Shown in pieces: positions 26,801-35,292 of a DNA stretch of 64,000 nt. The stretch spans positions 1-64,000 of the forward strand of contig JAEWKR010000021.1 of the NCBI GenBank assembly GCA_023457715.1, read 5' to 3'. The stretch comes from Verrucomicrobiota bacterium (GTDB lineage: Bacteria > Verrucomicrobiota > Verrucomicrobiia > Opitutales > Opitutaceae). The notes under the pieces are model-generated. The model was not told the origin of the DNA and made no database searches. It was given only the letters and a program-made list of their open reading frames with translations. The translations under genes and the position numbers were made by a program. How positions within the stretch are numbered: position 1 is the first letter of the stretch; each line of letters opens with the position of its first letter.

Positions 26801-27470
26801 CATGCCGGACGATGAAATTATCAAACACCGCCGACGCTCCCCCACCCACCGCCACCCCGCTGACCGAACCGGACCCGGACGGCGTGTCGCCCACCCATGC
26901 GACGACACCATTGATGAAGAGCACCGAGCGGGGGCCCAGAAAACGGAGCGAAAGACGCACCGGCGATCCCGCCGCCATGAGGGGGCCGGCGTCGCCGTCG
27001 GCGAGCCGCTGCTCCAAACGCTTCTCCCGGCGCAGGAGCTGCCACCGCCCGGCGGCGTCGATCACCGCGAGATTGTGCGCCGTGCCGTCGGGAAGCCCGC
27101 CCCAGAGCAGCCCCGCGGGCCCGTGACTGCCATCCCGATGGAGCACGTCGAGCGCGAGTTCGTGCGGGCGGTTCACCGCGAGGGGCAGCGTCAGGGTCGA
27201 GACATGCCAGGCCCCCGTCTCGTGGTTGCGCCAGCGCAGGGCGCCGTTCTCGATCGCAGACTCGCGCCGCGCGTCCTGTCCGAGATCGGGCCAGCCGCGA
27301 CCGTTGTCCTCAAAATTCTCCGTCAGCCCAGGAATGAACCGGAGTCGCGGGTCGTCGGCGGCGCGGGTCATCACGGGCAGTGTGGCGCCGAGCAGCAGCG
27401 TCAGACGAGCCAGGGCGGGGCCGCGGCGGCGCAGGAAAGTGGGATTCTCCATACGGGCAGGAGATGGCAT
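23886..27470 (-). CDS. Exported TPR-CHAT domain protease
   Basis: An approximately 1194-residue protein with an N-terminal signal-like hydrophobic stretch (ARLTLLLGATLPVMTRA). Residues 40-230 form a concanavalin-like domain with the NGVVAWVGDTPSGSG strand, of the kind found in the next gene. Residues 250-760 are helical TPR-type repeats. The C-terminal third is a CHAT domain, a caspase-like cysteine protease fold: catalytic His near 1053 in HLATHGF and catalytic Cys near 1102 in LAVLSACETGLG, followed by GVAGLTGSLLLGGANRALVS. Both catalytic residues are intact. CHAT proteases cut specific partner proteins, often in response to a sensor. The start is uncertain between 27470 and 27452. It stands between UnbV genes and the tandem-sandwich gene. 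Confidence 0.88.
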   Translation of the reverse strand: MPSPARMENPTFLRRRGPALARLTLLLGATLPVMTRAADDPRLRFIPGLTENFEDNGRGWPDLGQDARRESAIENGALRWRNHETGAWHVSTLTLPLAVNRPHELALDVLHRDGSHGPAGLLWGGLPDGTAHNLAVIDAAGRWQLLRREKRLEQRLADGDAGPLMAAGSPVRLSLRFLGPRSVLFINGVVAWVGDTPSGSGSVSGVAVGGGASAVFDNFIVRHVRADAAVLQEALTAYTAALHRRDQVFVTPPAQVAAGSEGWERDVAEMLGQQRYRDAAAVCRRVLATTPENPRAHSGLAWCSLHLGEIATAAHHAGAATSLDPLSLQAQRLALYVAAVQQAAPAVERGARYLALFDPRGTELPTLRADLALLAARGHAGAADAVLRRVEAQLPSAPEGFTAVALALNRAAAALVAGERETLTAAAREAVAAGERLPAADRHVVAWIEDVVGGYLARAGDAAAARPYLERAFTAFQRPDAVVQPYQRVNNAVSLALASLSVADFDRARELLAAAQPDAMALPAYANRLKADLLLALVQATATGAGDPAAERRWAAELAKVTGTGRDPWYHVHAWLARGGSYFSSRVPADVNEMKAAFEQAQALAERHDLPALAADAQAGLGTTYWKLGDKARAIQTYLAAAQREEQRRDFAAAEKLLNNLGALQVLEGDHAAAATTLRRAIALTETARATLSPADRIPFLASRASAYQFLVEALHRAGNPAELFEAMNAFRARVLAETLNLGTPPPAVSLADFQRRLTPDEAAVFYTLVGPAQVVIQVVTRDEARSVLRDGRAVLAPLKQRYLDRIHAQRPGYKPVARFMPAGDQTYAAGSAASQVTFEDFELLIELYRELITSRGVPPDVRAEVMPDIARALGEMLVDPVQPLIGRRRQVLLFPDRLLYFVPFEALPAPPARYWVERVGVRYVQSAPVWARLHERSYPADRHSFLGMGGALYAGMQEKAPPLNDPTRHVQLQLAAQRNVQAGASQREVYAALFGDHPMDYLPGSLAEVQALRTQFSDATVFTGEDMTENRIKAMAADGSLARFRIVHLATHGFAIPEIPELSGIAMTIRPLAEGGEDGYLTAPEIARLGMKADLAVLSACETGLGRIFNGEGVAGLTGSLLLGGANRALVSLWPVSDAGTMRFMRELYALTESEGVTYAEAVDRVKRRFIAGDFGPQFEDPIIWAPFVHYGR

Positions 27471-27612
27471 GACAACAAACCCCCGGTGCCAAAGCCAATT
27501 TCGCCCGGTACGCATGGATGCGGACGCGGATGGGGGGCCCAGGAGTCCGGTGAAGCCGGCGTGAGCGTATGCTTCACTCGGTACGCGGGCACCTCTTCTG
27601 CATCGTTCCGGC

Positions 27613-29874
27613 CTAGTGTCCTTGATGCGAATGGGCCTCGCCACCCGTGCGCGGGGCGGGCCAGGCGAAGCTTTTCAGGCGCGGCTGCTTCACGGGCGCC
27701 GCTCCTTGGCGCACGAGGTACCGTTCGTCCAGCGCCAACCCTTCCAGTATCTGCGGAGTCTCCGTGCCGGCCCAACGGATCTCGACCCGCTCGATCTTTT
27801 GCGCGTCGCCGAGGCCGATCTCCTGCTGCAGCGGGGAGGCGCCGAAACTGCCCCCGCTCCCGACCGTGCGGTGGATCTCCCGGATCCCCGAGGCCGAACG
27901 CACCACCACCTTGATCCGGCTCCCGATCGCGGAACGGTTCGCGCGCACCCCCTGCAATTTCAGCTTGAGCCAGTGGTGGCCATGGCCGGGATTCGCAAAG
28001 AGCTGGTTGTGGTAATTGTCGCCGCGAAACGCGCCGCCCACCACGGAATACACGTCCTGGGTGCCATCATGATTCAGGTCCGCGAAGGCGATACCATGGC
28101 CCTTCTGCAGTTGTCCGAATCCGCCCGACGTGGTGACGTCCTGAAAGCGCCGCCCCCCGTCGTTGCGGAACATGCGATTGGGAATCAAGGTGCCGAGGAA
28201 CGGATCCCCCGTGCCGACGTAGAAATCCAGCCAGCCATCGCTGTCGAGGTCGCCGAAATTGGAGCCCATCGACTCGAGCACCTTCCAGACGCCGGCCGCC
28301 TTGGTGACATCGGCAAAGGTGCCGTCTCCGCGATTGCGATACAACCGCGGGTACTCGGCGGTCGTCGGCATCCCCAGGTAGTCGATCATGATGTCGCCCG
28401 CGTTCTGAATCGAGTAGCCCGAAACGAAGATGTCCTGCCAGCCATCGTTGTCGTAGTCGAAAAACCAGGCCGGGAAACTCTTGTCCGGTCCGGTCACCCC
28501 CGCCGCCGCGGCGACATCCTTGAATGCCCAGCGGCTCCGGGGGCCCGCCGCGGGATCCACCGGGCCGAGATTCATCAGCAGGCGATTGGGCCCGCCGAGG
28601 GTCGAAAGATACAGGTCGGGGCGGCCATCGTTGTTGAAATCACCGCTCACCACGGCCTTGACCCATGCCTCGACGGCCACGCCGCTGGCCGCCGCGCATT
28701 CGGTGAAGGTGCCATCCCCATTATTGCGATACAGCTCGCACGGGTCGGTCGCGCCCGTGCCCGGCACGGTCTCGTTGCCGAGGAAAAGGTCGAGCCAGCC
28801 GTCGCCGTCGAAGTCGAGCCACACGCCCGTCTGCCGCGGGCGGAGGGACAGGAGTCCCGCCCGCTCGGTGACGTCCTCGAAGGTCCAGTCGCCGCGGTTG
28901 CGCAGGAGGGACGGCGGCCACCGTCCGTCCTTGCCCAGCCAGCCGCCGCGCAACACGAGGACATCGACCCAGCCATCGTTGTCGAAGTCGGCCTGGATCA
29001 AATTCAGTCCGCCGGTGAGCCCCGCGAGCAGCGCCTCGCGGGTTTTCTCCGCGAACGTCCCGTCGCCCTGGTTCCGAAACAGGCGCAGCTGACTGTTGAA
29101 GCCGGACGCCGAGGCCATGAGGTCGAGCCAGCCGTCGCCGTCGAAATCATCGAGCACGACGCCGCCGGAAAGGTCGTTGAGATCGAGACCGAGCGGGCCG
29201 GCCACGTCCGGGAAGCGCTTGATGTCGTAATCGGACTCAAAGACCCGGGGCGGCACGCGCCAGGTCTCCGGCACCTGGTCGGGATACTCGCCGAGCGTCA
29301 TGTAGGCGATATTGTACAGCCACGCCGCGCCGGGGCTGGGCGCATTCTCGAGCAGGTCCGACAGCACGCGTACCGCGGCGCGCGAACCGCGCTGCAGGCG
29401 GTGAACCCCGCCCCCGCGAATCGGCAGCAGGCACGAATCCGCGTTGTGGTTCTCCAGACAGTTTTCGTTCTCGCCCAGGCGCAGGAAACAGATGGCCCGC
29501 AATTGCACGATCTTCGCGAGATCCTCGACCGAAATCTGGACCTGGAAACGTTCGATGTCGCGGTCGAGGGCGTCCAGCTCCCGCAAGGCGGCCGGGATCT
29601 GGCCATCGTTGAGGTACGCGACCGCCGCCGGCATCCGCAGAGGCATCGCCTGCTGCGGATCGGGCGTCCGAGCCAGTTCGGCGGTGTAATGCGCCGCCAG
29701 TTTCTGGGTGAAAAACGGATTGGAGAGAGGGTCGACCCCTTCTTCCAGACGGGAGAGCCGCTCCACCATGCGGCGCGTGCTGGCCGGCAGCTCAGGCGGG
29801 GCGGCGAAGGCGGCCATCAGCGGCAGCAGCAGGAGCGGCAGGACGAACCGGACGGGCGCGGAAAAGGGAGACAT
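27613..29874 (-). CDS. Exported FG-GAP repeat and ASPIC/UnbV-domain protein
   Basis: A 753-residue exported protein with a signal peptide (FVLPLLLLPLMAAFA). Residues 30-220 are helical. Residues 230-640 are FG-GAP/VCBS beta-propeller repeats with repeated Ca-binding type motifs such as DFDGDGWLDL, DFDNDGWVDV and DFNNDGRPDL. Residues 645-718 form an ASPIC/UnbV domain (AIGSRIKVVVRSASG, IERVEIRWAGTETPQ). Such proteins are common in Verrucomicrobia and Planctomycetes; their functions are mostly unknown, with relatives such as CRTAC1. It is 30 bases downstream of the larger paralogue and precedes the CHAT gene by about 140 bases. Confidence 0.85.
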   Translation of the reverse strand: MSPFSAPVRFVLPLLLLPLMAAFAAPPELPASTRRMVERLSRLEEGVDPLSNPFFTQKLAAHYTAELARTPDPQQAMPLRMPAAVAYLNDGQIPAALRELDALDRDIERFQVQISVEDLAKIVQLRAICFLRLGENENCLENHNADSCLLPIRGGGVHRLQRGSRAAVRVLSDLLENAPSPGAAWLYNIAYMTLGEYPDQVPETWRVPPRVFESDYDIKRFPDVAGPLGLDLNDLSGGVVLDDFDGDGWLDLMASASGFNSQLRLFRNQGDGTFAEKTREALLAGLTGGLNLIQADFDNDGWVDVLVLRGGWLGKDGRWPPSLLRNRGDWTFEDVTERAGLLSLRPRQTGVWLDFDGDGWLDLFLGNETVPGTGATDPCELYRNNGDGTFTECAAASGVAVEAWVKAVVSGDFNNDGRPDLYLSTLGGPNRLLMNLGPVDPAAGPRSRWAFKDVAAAAGVTGPDKSFPAWFFDYDNDGWQDIFVSGYSIQNAGDIMIDYLGMPTTAEYPRLYRNRGDGTFADVTKAAGVWKVLESMGSNFGDLDSDGWLDFYVGTGDPFLGTLIPNRMFRNDGGRRFQDVTTSGGFGQLQKGHGIAFADLNHDGTQDVYSVVGGAFRGDNYHNQLFANPGHGHHWLKLKLQGVRANRSAIGSRIKVVVRSASGIREIHRTVGSGGSFGASPLQQEIGLGDAQKIERVEIRWAGTETPQILEGLALDERYLVRQGAAPVKQPRLKSFAWPAPRTGGEAHSHQGH

Positions 29875-29904
29875 CGAGGCGGAGGGAAACGACGAAGCGT
29901 GGAC

Positions 29905-32900
29905 TCAGCGCTCCGGCGACTCCAGCACGATGATCGACCGCGCCGGATCCACGGCGTGGACGGTGGTCTGCCCGGCGGGCCACCGCACCCTCACCTCCCG
30001 CACGGGATTGTCGCGCGGGCTGCAGAAAAGAGCCTCCGCCATCGGCTGGCTCAGGTATCCCTCCCCCGCCCGCAGCTCGGCCAGCCGGGTCGATCCGTCC
30101 GCCCGCACCGCGGTGAGCCGCGCGCCGATCGCCTGGGGATTTCCCGCGCGCCCCTTGCACCGGATGGCCAGCGTGGGCACGCCCCCCGCATTGCCCCGGT
30201 TCCGGAAGGCCAGGACCGTGGCCTGATTGCGCGTGACGAGCAGATCACGCCACCCGTCGCCATCCAGATCGCAGGTCAGGGCCGCCTCGGCATCGCCGGG
30301 CACCACCAGACCGCTTTCGGCCGGCGCGACGGGCGCCAACCCGCCATGGCCATCACCGCGGAGCAGGAGGCTGACGCCGCCCGCAAAGCGGCCGATGGAC
30401 GGCACGGGCGCGAACGAGTTCTGCGCCACGAATACATCGGTGGCGCCGTCGCCGTTGAAGTCAGACGCGACCATTCCCTGAGCGGGCGCGACCTGCGCCA
30501 GGCGCGGCAGCGGCGCAAACTCCCATCCGCCCGCGGGGGCGCTCAGCAGGACGCCGCTGCGTAATTCGTCGGCGGACCATTTTTGCGCCTTGGTCAGCCG
30601 TTCCTCACCCAGCAGGTCCTGGAGCGTGGCGCGCGCGAACATGTCGTTCCGACGATATTTGGGCCCCAGCGCAGGCAGCCGCTGGCTCAGTTCCTTGCGG
30701 GTCCGCCGGGGGTACACTTTGTCCCCCTGCCAGTAGCCCTCCACCAGGAGCGGACCGCCCGGGGCGCCGAAGTCTCCGTAATACAGCAGCGCGGGCCGCT
30801 CCGCGCTCGCCTGATAAGGGGTGTTCAGACCCACGTTGCCCAACAGGAAATCGGGGCGCTCGTCGCCATTGAGATCGGTCGCGGTCACCGAGGTCCACCA
30901 CCCCGAACCGGCCCGCGTGAAGCCGAACTCGCGCGAACGATCCGTCAATCGGCGTCCCTGCTCGTTGATGAAGAGCCGCGGGGTTCCCCAGTCGAGCGTC
31001 ACCACGAGGTCCACCCAGCCATCCCCGTCCGCGTCGCTCCACACCGCGGAAGTGACCATGCCGACCCGCCGCAGTTCGGGCGCGATTTCGGCGGTGGCAT
31101 CCTCGAAGCGGCCGCCCACGTTGCGCAGCAGCGTGCTCTCCGGCGCAAGGGGGTAGCGCCCCGGGGTGACGCGGCCGCCGAGGAACACATCGAGCCGGCC
31201 GTCGCGATCGAAGTCGGCGGCGCACAGCGCGCCGGCGCTCACCGGCACTGGCGGCAGGCTCTCCGCGGGCGCCGCGACGAGGCCCCCCTCGCGCGAAAGC
31301 CACAGGCGCGGCTGATAATCGGGCGACCCCGCCGGCAGCGCACATCCCGCCCGCGCCGCCATCAGATCCGCGCGGCCGTCGCCGTCAGCGTCAAAGGCGA
31401 GCATCGGACCGACCGCCGCCGCGCCGGATCCCTCCTCGGTCTGCAGGAGCACCTCGAACCGGCCATCGCCCGCCCGTCGCACCCGTCGCGCGGGTTCTGC
31501 TCGGGTCGCGCCCAAAACCAGTTCATCGCCGGACCCGAAGTCCGCGGCGAGAAGGGCGGGGCCACCATTCTCCAGGCGCCAAGGAACCATCGGCTGCGGT
31601 CTCGCGGCCTCGGATGCCGCGTCGCGGGCGGTCAGCGACAGACCCAGTGCGGAACTGATCTCCTCGAACTGGGAGTTCGGAGCGCGGACCGGGGCGCGCG
31701 TCGAATCCGCCACCTCCGGTTCCAGCAGCGTGAGCTTCCGATCGACCTCCACCCCGTCGACGACCTGGGTGGCGCCGCTGGGCCAGGTGACGGTGACACG
31801 GTTCACGCGCTCGGCGTCGCCCAGCCCGAAATGCAGCACCGGTTCGCTGCAGGACAGATAACCCCGCGCGAGCGTCAGGGTGCGGGTCTGCGTGCCGCGC
31901 GCGGTTTCGACCCGCACCGTGGCCCCGACCCCATCACGATTCGAACGCCGCCCCTGAAGGGCGACGACCAGCCGCCCGCCCGAAACGCAGTCGTTGCGGT
32001 ACACCGACACCGGCGCGTCGTAATTGGAATAAACGAGGTCCTGGTCTCCGTCGCCGTCGAAGTCCGCGAACGCCGCGCCAAAACTGATTCCGATCTCGTC
32101 GAGCCCCCACCGCGCACTGGCGTCCTCGAAATGCAGGTCGCCGGTATTGCGCAGCGCAAGATGCCGCTCGCGCAACGGCGGACTGGTGCGCACGACCCGC
32201 ATCCGTTCCACGGCGTCCGGCGCATGCAGCAATCGTTCGCGCAAGTCCGCATTATGGTACTCGCGGTTCATCCCGTTGGTGACGTGGAGATCCACCCATC
32301 CGTCGTTGTCCAGATCCTCGAAGCGCATGGACCACGTCCAGTCGGTGGCGACAACCCGCGCGAGGTACCCGGCTTCAATGAGCCGCCCCGTGCTGCTGCC
32401 CAGGTAGAGCATGTTCCGCGGGTACTGCGGGGCGACCGGCCCGCGCTCATCGCGATGTTGATCGCGGGCCGTGGCCATCCCGCGCTGGTCCTTTTCGTGC
32501 GTCGTGGCCGCCATGTCGCCCACCAGCAGATCCAGAAAGCCGTCGTTGTTCACGTCGCCCACATCGGCACCCATCGAGGAGTACGCGGTGTAGGGCAGAG
32601 CCGTGTCGACCACGTTGGCAAAGGAGCCGTTGCCCAGATTGCGGTACAACCGATCGGGGCCGGAAAAATCGTTGGCCACATACAGATCCGGCCAGCCGTC
32701 CGCATCGTAATCCCACCAGGTCGACGAGTGCGCGAGCGTCTCCCCGGCAATGCCGGCCTCGGCCGTGACGTCGGTGAACCTGCCATCGCCCCGGTTGCGC
32801 AGCAGGTAATCCTTTTGCCCGGTCGGATGACGGCGCGCGTCGAGCAGGTTGGTCTGAAGGTAAACGTCGAGCCAGCCGTCGCGGTCGTAGTCGCAAAAGG

Positions 32901-33495
32901 CGGCCATGCCACTGGCATCACGGATCGCGACACCCCGCGCCGCGGCCTCTTCGCGGAAGCGGCCATCGCGCTGATTCATGAAGAGCTGATTGGGCGCGGC
33001 GAACCGGCAGACATAGAGATCCAGCCAGCCGTCATTGTCGACGTCCGCAAACGTGACCCCCTGCAGCCATTCCACGGCGGTGCCGGAAACCGCCACCCCG
33101 GAGGGGTCGGTCACGTCCTCGAAGCGCCAGCCGCCGAGGTTGCGATAAAGGCGGCATCCCTTCGTCTTCGTAACCACCGCCAGGTCACAGCGGCCGTCGC
33201 GGTCGAAATCGCCGGCCGCCACGCCAGTCCCCATCGATCCGAGCGTGAACTCCATGTAACGGCTGCCCCACATTTCCGGGTCGTCGTAGGCGTTCACGGC
33301 GGTCAGCCCGATGTCCGGGGCGGTCAGACGCGTGAACATGGTGCCGCCTCCGGGCTGTGAACGGGGAGCCAAGGGCTGGCTGACGACCGACTCCGCCGCC
33401 GGAAGCGACGGAGGGGGCGTCACGGCCCAGACACCTGAGAACGACAGAAATGGGCACAGCATGGCCCATCGGGGGAGCAGGGGTACGCCTGGCAT
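29905..33495 (-). CDS. Exported double FG-GAP and ASPIC/UnbV-domain protein
   Basis: A 1196-residue exported protein. The signal peptide lies in the first 30 residues. Two modules follow in tandem. The first has FG-GAP repeats (DFDRDGRCDLAVVT, DVDNDGWLDLYVCR, DYDRDGWLDVYLQT) and an ASPIC/UnbV domain near 519-592 (DGVGATVRVETARG, NRVTVTWPSGATQVV). The second has further FG-GAP repeats and ends in another UnbV domain near 1121-1196 (AIGARLTAVRADGS, REVRVRWPAGQTTVH). It looks like a fusion or internal duplication of a single-module protein such as its downstream neighbour. It is probably the first gene of the four-gene exported set. The ATG at 33495 places the signal peptide at the start. Confidence 0.85.
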   Translation of the reverse strand: MPGVPLLPRWAMLCPFLSFSGVWAVTPPPSLPAAESVVSQPLAPRSQPGGGTMFTRLTAPDIGLTAVNAYDDPEMWGSRYMEFTLGSMGTGVAAGDFDRDGRCDLAVVTKTKGCRLYRNLGGWRFEDVTDPSGVAVSGTAVEWLQGVTFADVDNDGWLDLYVCRFAAPNQLFMNQRDGRFREEAAARGVAIRDASGMAAFCDYDRDGWLDVYLQTNLLDARRHPTGQKDYLLRNRGDGRFTDVTAEAGIAGETLAHSSTWWDYDADGWPDLYVANDFSGPDRLYRNLGNGSFANVVDTALPYTAYSSMGADVGDVNNDGFLDLLVGDMAATTHEKDQRGMATARDQHRDERGPVAPQYPRNMLYLGSSTGRLIEAGYLARVVATDWTWSMRFEDLDNDGWVDLHVTNGMNREYHNADLRERLLHAPDAVERMRVVRTSPPLRERHLALRNTGDLHFEDASARWGLDEIGISFGAAFADFDGDGDQDLVYSNYDAPVSVYRNDCVSGGRLVVALQGRRSNRDGVGATVRVETARGTQTRTLTLARGYLSCSEPVLHFGLGDAERVNRVTVTWPSGATQVVDGVEVDRKLTLLEPEVADSTRAPVRAPNSQFEEISSALGLSLTARDAASEAARPQPMVPWRLENGGPALLAADFGSGDELVLGATRAEPARRVRRAGDGRFEVLLQTEEGSGAAAVGPMLAFDADGDGRADLMAARAGCALPAGSPDYQPRLWLSREGGLVAAPAESLPPVPVSAGALCAADFDRDGRLDVFLGGRVTPGRYPLAPESTLLRNVGGRFEDATAEIAPELRRVGMVTSAVWSDADGDGWVDLVVTLDWGTPRLFINEQGRRLTDRSREFGFTRAGSGWWTSVTATDLNGDERPDFLLGNVGLNTPYQASAERPALLYYGDFGAPGGPLLVEGYWQGDKVYPRRTRKELSQRLPALGPKYRRNDMFARATLQDLLGEERLTKAQKWSADELRSGVLLSAPAGGWEFAPLPRLAQVAPAQGMVASDFNGDGATDVFVAQNSFAPVPSIGRFAGGVSLLLRGDGHGGLAPVAPAESGLVVPGDAEAALTCDLDGDGWRDLLVTRNQATVLAFRNRGNAGGVPTLAIRCKGRAGNPQAIGARLTAVRADGSTRLAELRAGEGYLSQPMAEALFCSPRDNPVREVRVRWPAGQTTVHAVDPARSIIVLESPER

Positions 33496-33714
33496 GCGGG
33501 GGTGGCGCCACGCCACGGATGACACTCCGATGTGTCAAGCCGCTGCTGGTACTGTTCGCGTCAGCAGGTTCCCGAACCCGGTTGGGGAGGAGCATTATCC
33601 GATCTGAAGGCCGATGGCAGAAGCCCGGTCAGTGCCGGACCAGACGGGCGCTGCGTCTCTCGTTTGCGCCGCGGACCGTTCCGTTGGCGAAGGTCGGACC
33701 TGAATACCGATTTT

Positions 33715-33883
33715 GCCACAGAGGTCACAGAGGCCAATCAGAGCCGAGCCGGAGGCGGGCGCTGCGACTGTCTTGGGCGTTACGCGATGAACAGGTTTGT
33801 CCAAGGACCGAGGCTCCGTGTCCTCCTTGTCCGGCGTAGGCTGGGCGAAGGTGGATGTGTCGGAGCTCTGTGCTCTCTGTGGC
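33715..33883. repeat. MITE-like element with imperfect inverted ends
   Basis: The left end reads GCCACAGAGGTCACAGAGG and the right end CTCTGTGCTCTCTGTGGC, which is its near-complement. Inside, on the minus strand, lies a CCTTCGCC-type repeat (33826-33852). The size and inverted ends resemble a non-autonomous mobile element or a large folded RNA, but no target-site duplication was established. Confidence 0.5.
33826..33852 (-). repeat. CCTTCGCC-type repeat, reversed copy
   Basis: On the minus strand it reads CCTTCGCCCAGCCTACGC and then CGGACAAGG, matching the copies at 20903 and 21069. It lies within the inverted-end element at 33715-33883. Confidence 0.65.
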
Positions 33884-34011
33884 TTCTTCGGAATCCAGGT
33901 CGGATTGTGGCATACTCCGTTTTCGGCATTGTAAATTATCTGCCTTTAATTAGTCGCTTCGGTGTCGCCCGCGCACGCCCGCAGCGGTGCCGACATTCCC
34001 ATTTTACCCAC

Positions 34012-34587
34012 ATGACCGAGGCTCAGATCGCCGCCGTTGCCGGAGAGTATTACGTCGCCCACAAGCTGGCGACGCTGGGCTTCCTGCCGACGCTCGTCCG
34101 GGACCGGATGCCCCGCAGCAACCTCCTGGTCTCGTCCCCCGATGGCGAACGCACCACCGCTGTGCAAGTAAAGAGCGCATTGAACGCGGCCTGCGAGAAC
34201 GAGCCGGGGCGGACCGATCGCTTCTCGCTGCGCTTCCCTCTGGGCAACCGCGCGGTGCAATCCTGTAGCGATAACACATTTTTTTGCTTCGTCGACCTCA
34301 GGCGGATCACCCCCAGCGCCCCGCCCGACGTCTATGTCCTTCCCGCTGCGACGTTGAAGCAGGAGTACGAGGGCATCTCGCTGCGAAAGTACTCCCAATT
34401 GTATTATCAGCGCCCGTGGCAAGTCTTGCAGCCGTTTCGCAACAACTGGGAGCCCATCGAACTCGCTCTGCGGGGAGGGCTCACGCGGGAGACGCTGCCG
34501 CGTGCCACGCGTGGCCGCGGCGTTGTGCATACGCTCCGTCGGCACGTCGGCATGCCGCTGGCGAAATCCCCTAGCTCTCTAGGGTGA
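34012..34587 (+). CDS. Predicted PD-(D/E)xK endonuclease-like protein
   Basis: A 191-residue soluble protein. The first half follows the layout of small PD-(D/E)xK proteins: a helix with Glu (IAAVAGEYYVAHKLATLGF), then a strand (NLLVSSPDG) and the strand with the Q-V-K motif (TTAVQVKSALN). In most relatives the first strand begins with Asp (DLLV or DILV). Here it is Asn, so activity is uncertain. The second half is a set of strands and helices around VDLRRITPSAPPDVYVLPAA, typical of the same family. The ATG at 34012 starts the homology; the open frame upstream is not coding-like. Its neighbours give no clear context. Confidence 0.6.
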   Translation: MTEAQIAAVAGEYYVAHKLATLGFLPTLVRDRMPRSNLLVSSPDGERTTAVQVKSALNAACENEPGRTDRFSLRFPLGNRAVQSCSDNTFFCFVDLRRITPSAPPDVYVLPAATLKQEYEGISLRKYSQLYYQRPWQVLQPFRNNWEPIELALRGGLTRETLPRATRGRGVVHTLRRHVGMPLAKSPSSLG

Positions 34588-35038
34588 TTTACCGACAGTA
34601 GGTCTACGTACAATAGGGTGCGACCGGGAAAACGCCGGTCTCGACGATAAAAAGGGTGGCGGGGCCGCCATGCCGTGCGGCTGCGCATTCCAGCCTGTCA
34701 CCCCGGAGTGGTGGTGGCGGGGTCCGCCAGTACGCCAGCCGCCTCTTTCAGAGGGAAAGCCCGTCAGCGGCCCCGTCTCGAGCAGTCGATTATCGGCTCG
34801 GCCGCAAATCCGTTCGCACGCCGGAACCCGGCTCGACTGCGCATCCGTTACCTTTTGCGCCGCAAAAATTGCGTCACCTGTTACGGAAAATTTGGCCGAA
34901 CCACAGAATTTCTAAATCACTGATCCACAGCAGCTATATGTTTTGCTGCAATTGGTTTGTAGTGTATCTCTGCTGTAAAGATCGCCGACAACCAGCAGAT
35001 TTCTTGATTTTTTTCTCAAGCCGGAGGCCAAACTGCCG
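34588..35038. other. Intergenic region upstream of the EPS locus
   Basis: No gene could be supported. A 6-base-pair hairpin (GACCGG with CCGGTC) lies at 34622-34640 just after the nuclease-like gene. The end of the gap, from about 34850, is markedly richer in A and T than its surroundings and contains GCAGC-TATATGTTTT-GCTGC near 34930-34950. Promoters for the EPS locus may lie here, but no match was strong enough to call. Confidence 0.5.
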
Positions 35039-35242
35039 ATGAATAATGCCATGCTTTACGTGGTTATCCCCGCCGCGCTGTTCCTGGTGTTTGGTTTTGC
35101 AGCCTTGTGGTTCGGCGTCCGGCATGCCCGTGATGGCCAACAAGATGCACGAGGCTTTATCGCCCGTGAGAAGACTTCGACCCCCGAAGTCACCGGCGGG
35201 GCCACCGTGGCCCCCAAGAGCATCAGCGGGTTTTCGCGATAA
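35039..35242 (+). CDS. Small single-span membrane protein
   Basis: A 67-residue protein with one hydrophobic segment (LYVVIPAALFLVFGFAALWF) at residues 6-26 and a polar, Pro/Thr-containing tail. A CCGGAGG ribosome-binding site lies about 12 bases before the ATG. I do not recognise a family. The AT-rich upstream DNA and the position before the EPS leader suggest it belongs to the locus. Its small size leaves some doubt that it is a true gene. Confidence 0.5.
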   Translation: MNNAMLYVVIPAALFLVFGFAALWFGVRHARDGQQDARGFIAREKTSTPEVTGGATVAPKSISGFSR

Positions 35243-35269
35243 GTCGGAGGTTAAACCATAAGGCTTATT

Positions 35270-35292
35270 GCCACCAGTTTTCAGATGGTGGC
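35270..35292 (+). promoter_or_regulatory. 7-bp stem-loop in the EPS leader
   Basis: GCCACCA pairs with TGGTGGC across a 9-base loop. No U-run follows, so it is not a plain terminator. Confidence 0.45.

Larger units (their letters stand above)
33496..34011. other. Intergenic region with a composite repeat element
   Basis: This gap between divergent genes contains a 168-base element with inverted ends at 33715-33883 and must hold the promoter of the exported-protein operon. I see no gene. Reading frames that cross it have no family character. Confidence 0.55.

Noticed and set aside
23898..33360. Very long plus-strand open frames opposite the exported-protein genes
   Set aside because: They are low-complexity complements of GC-rich coding DNA. 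The minus-strand products have clear domains.
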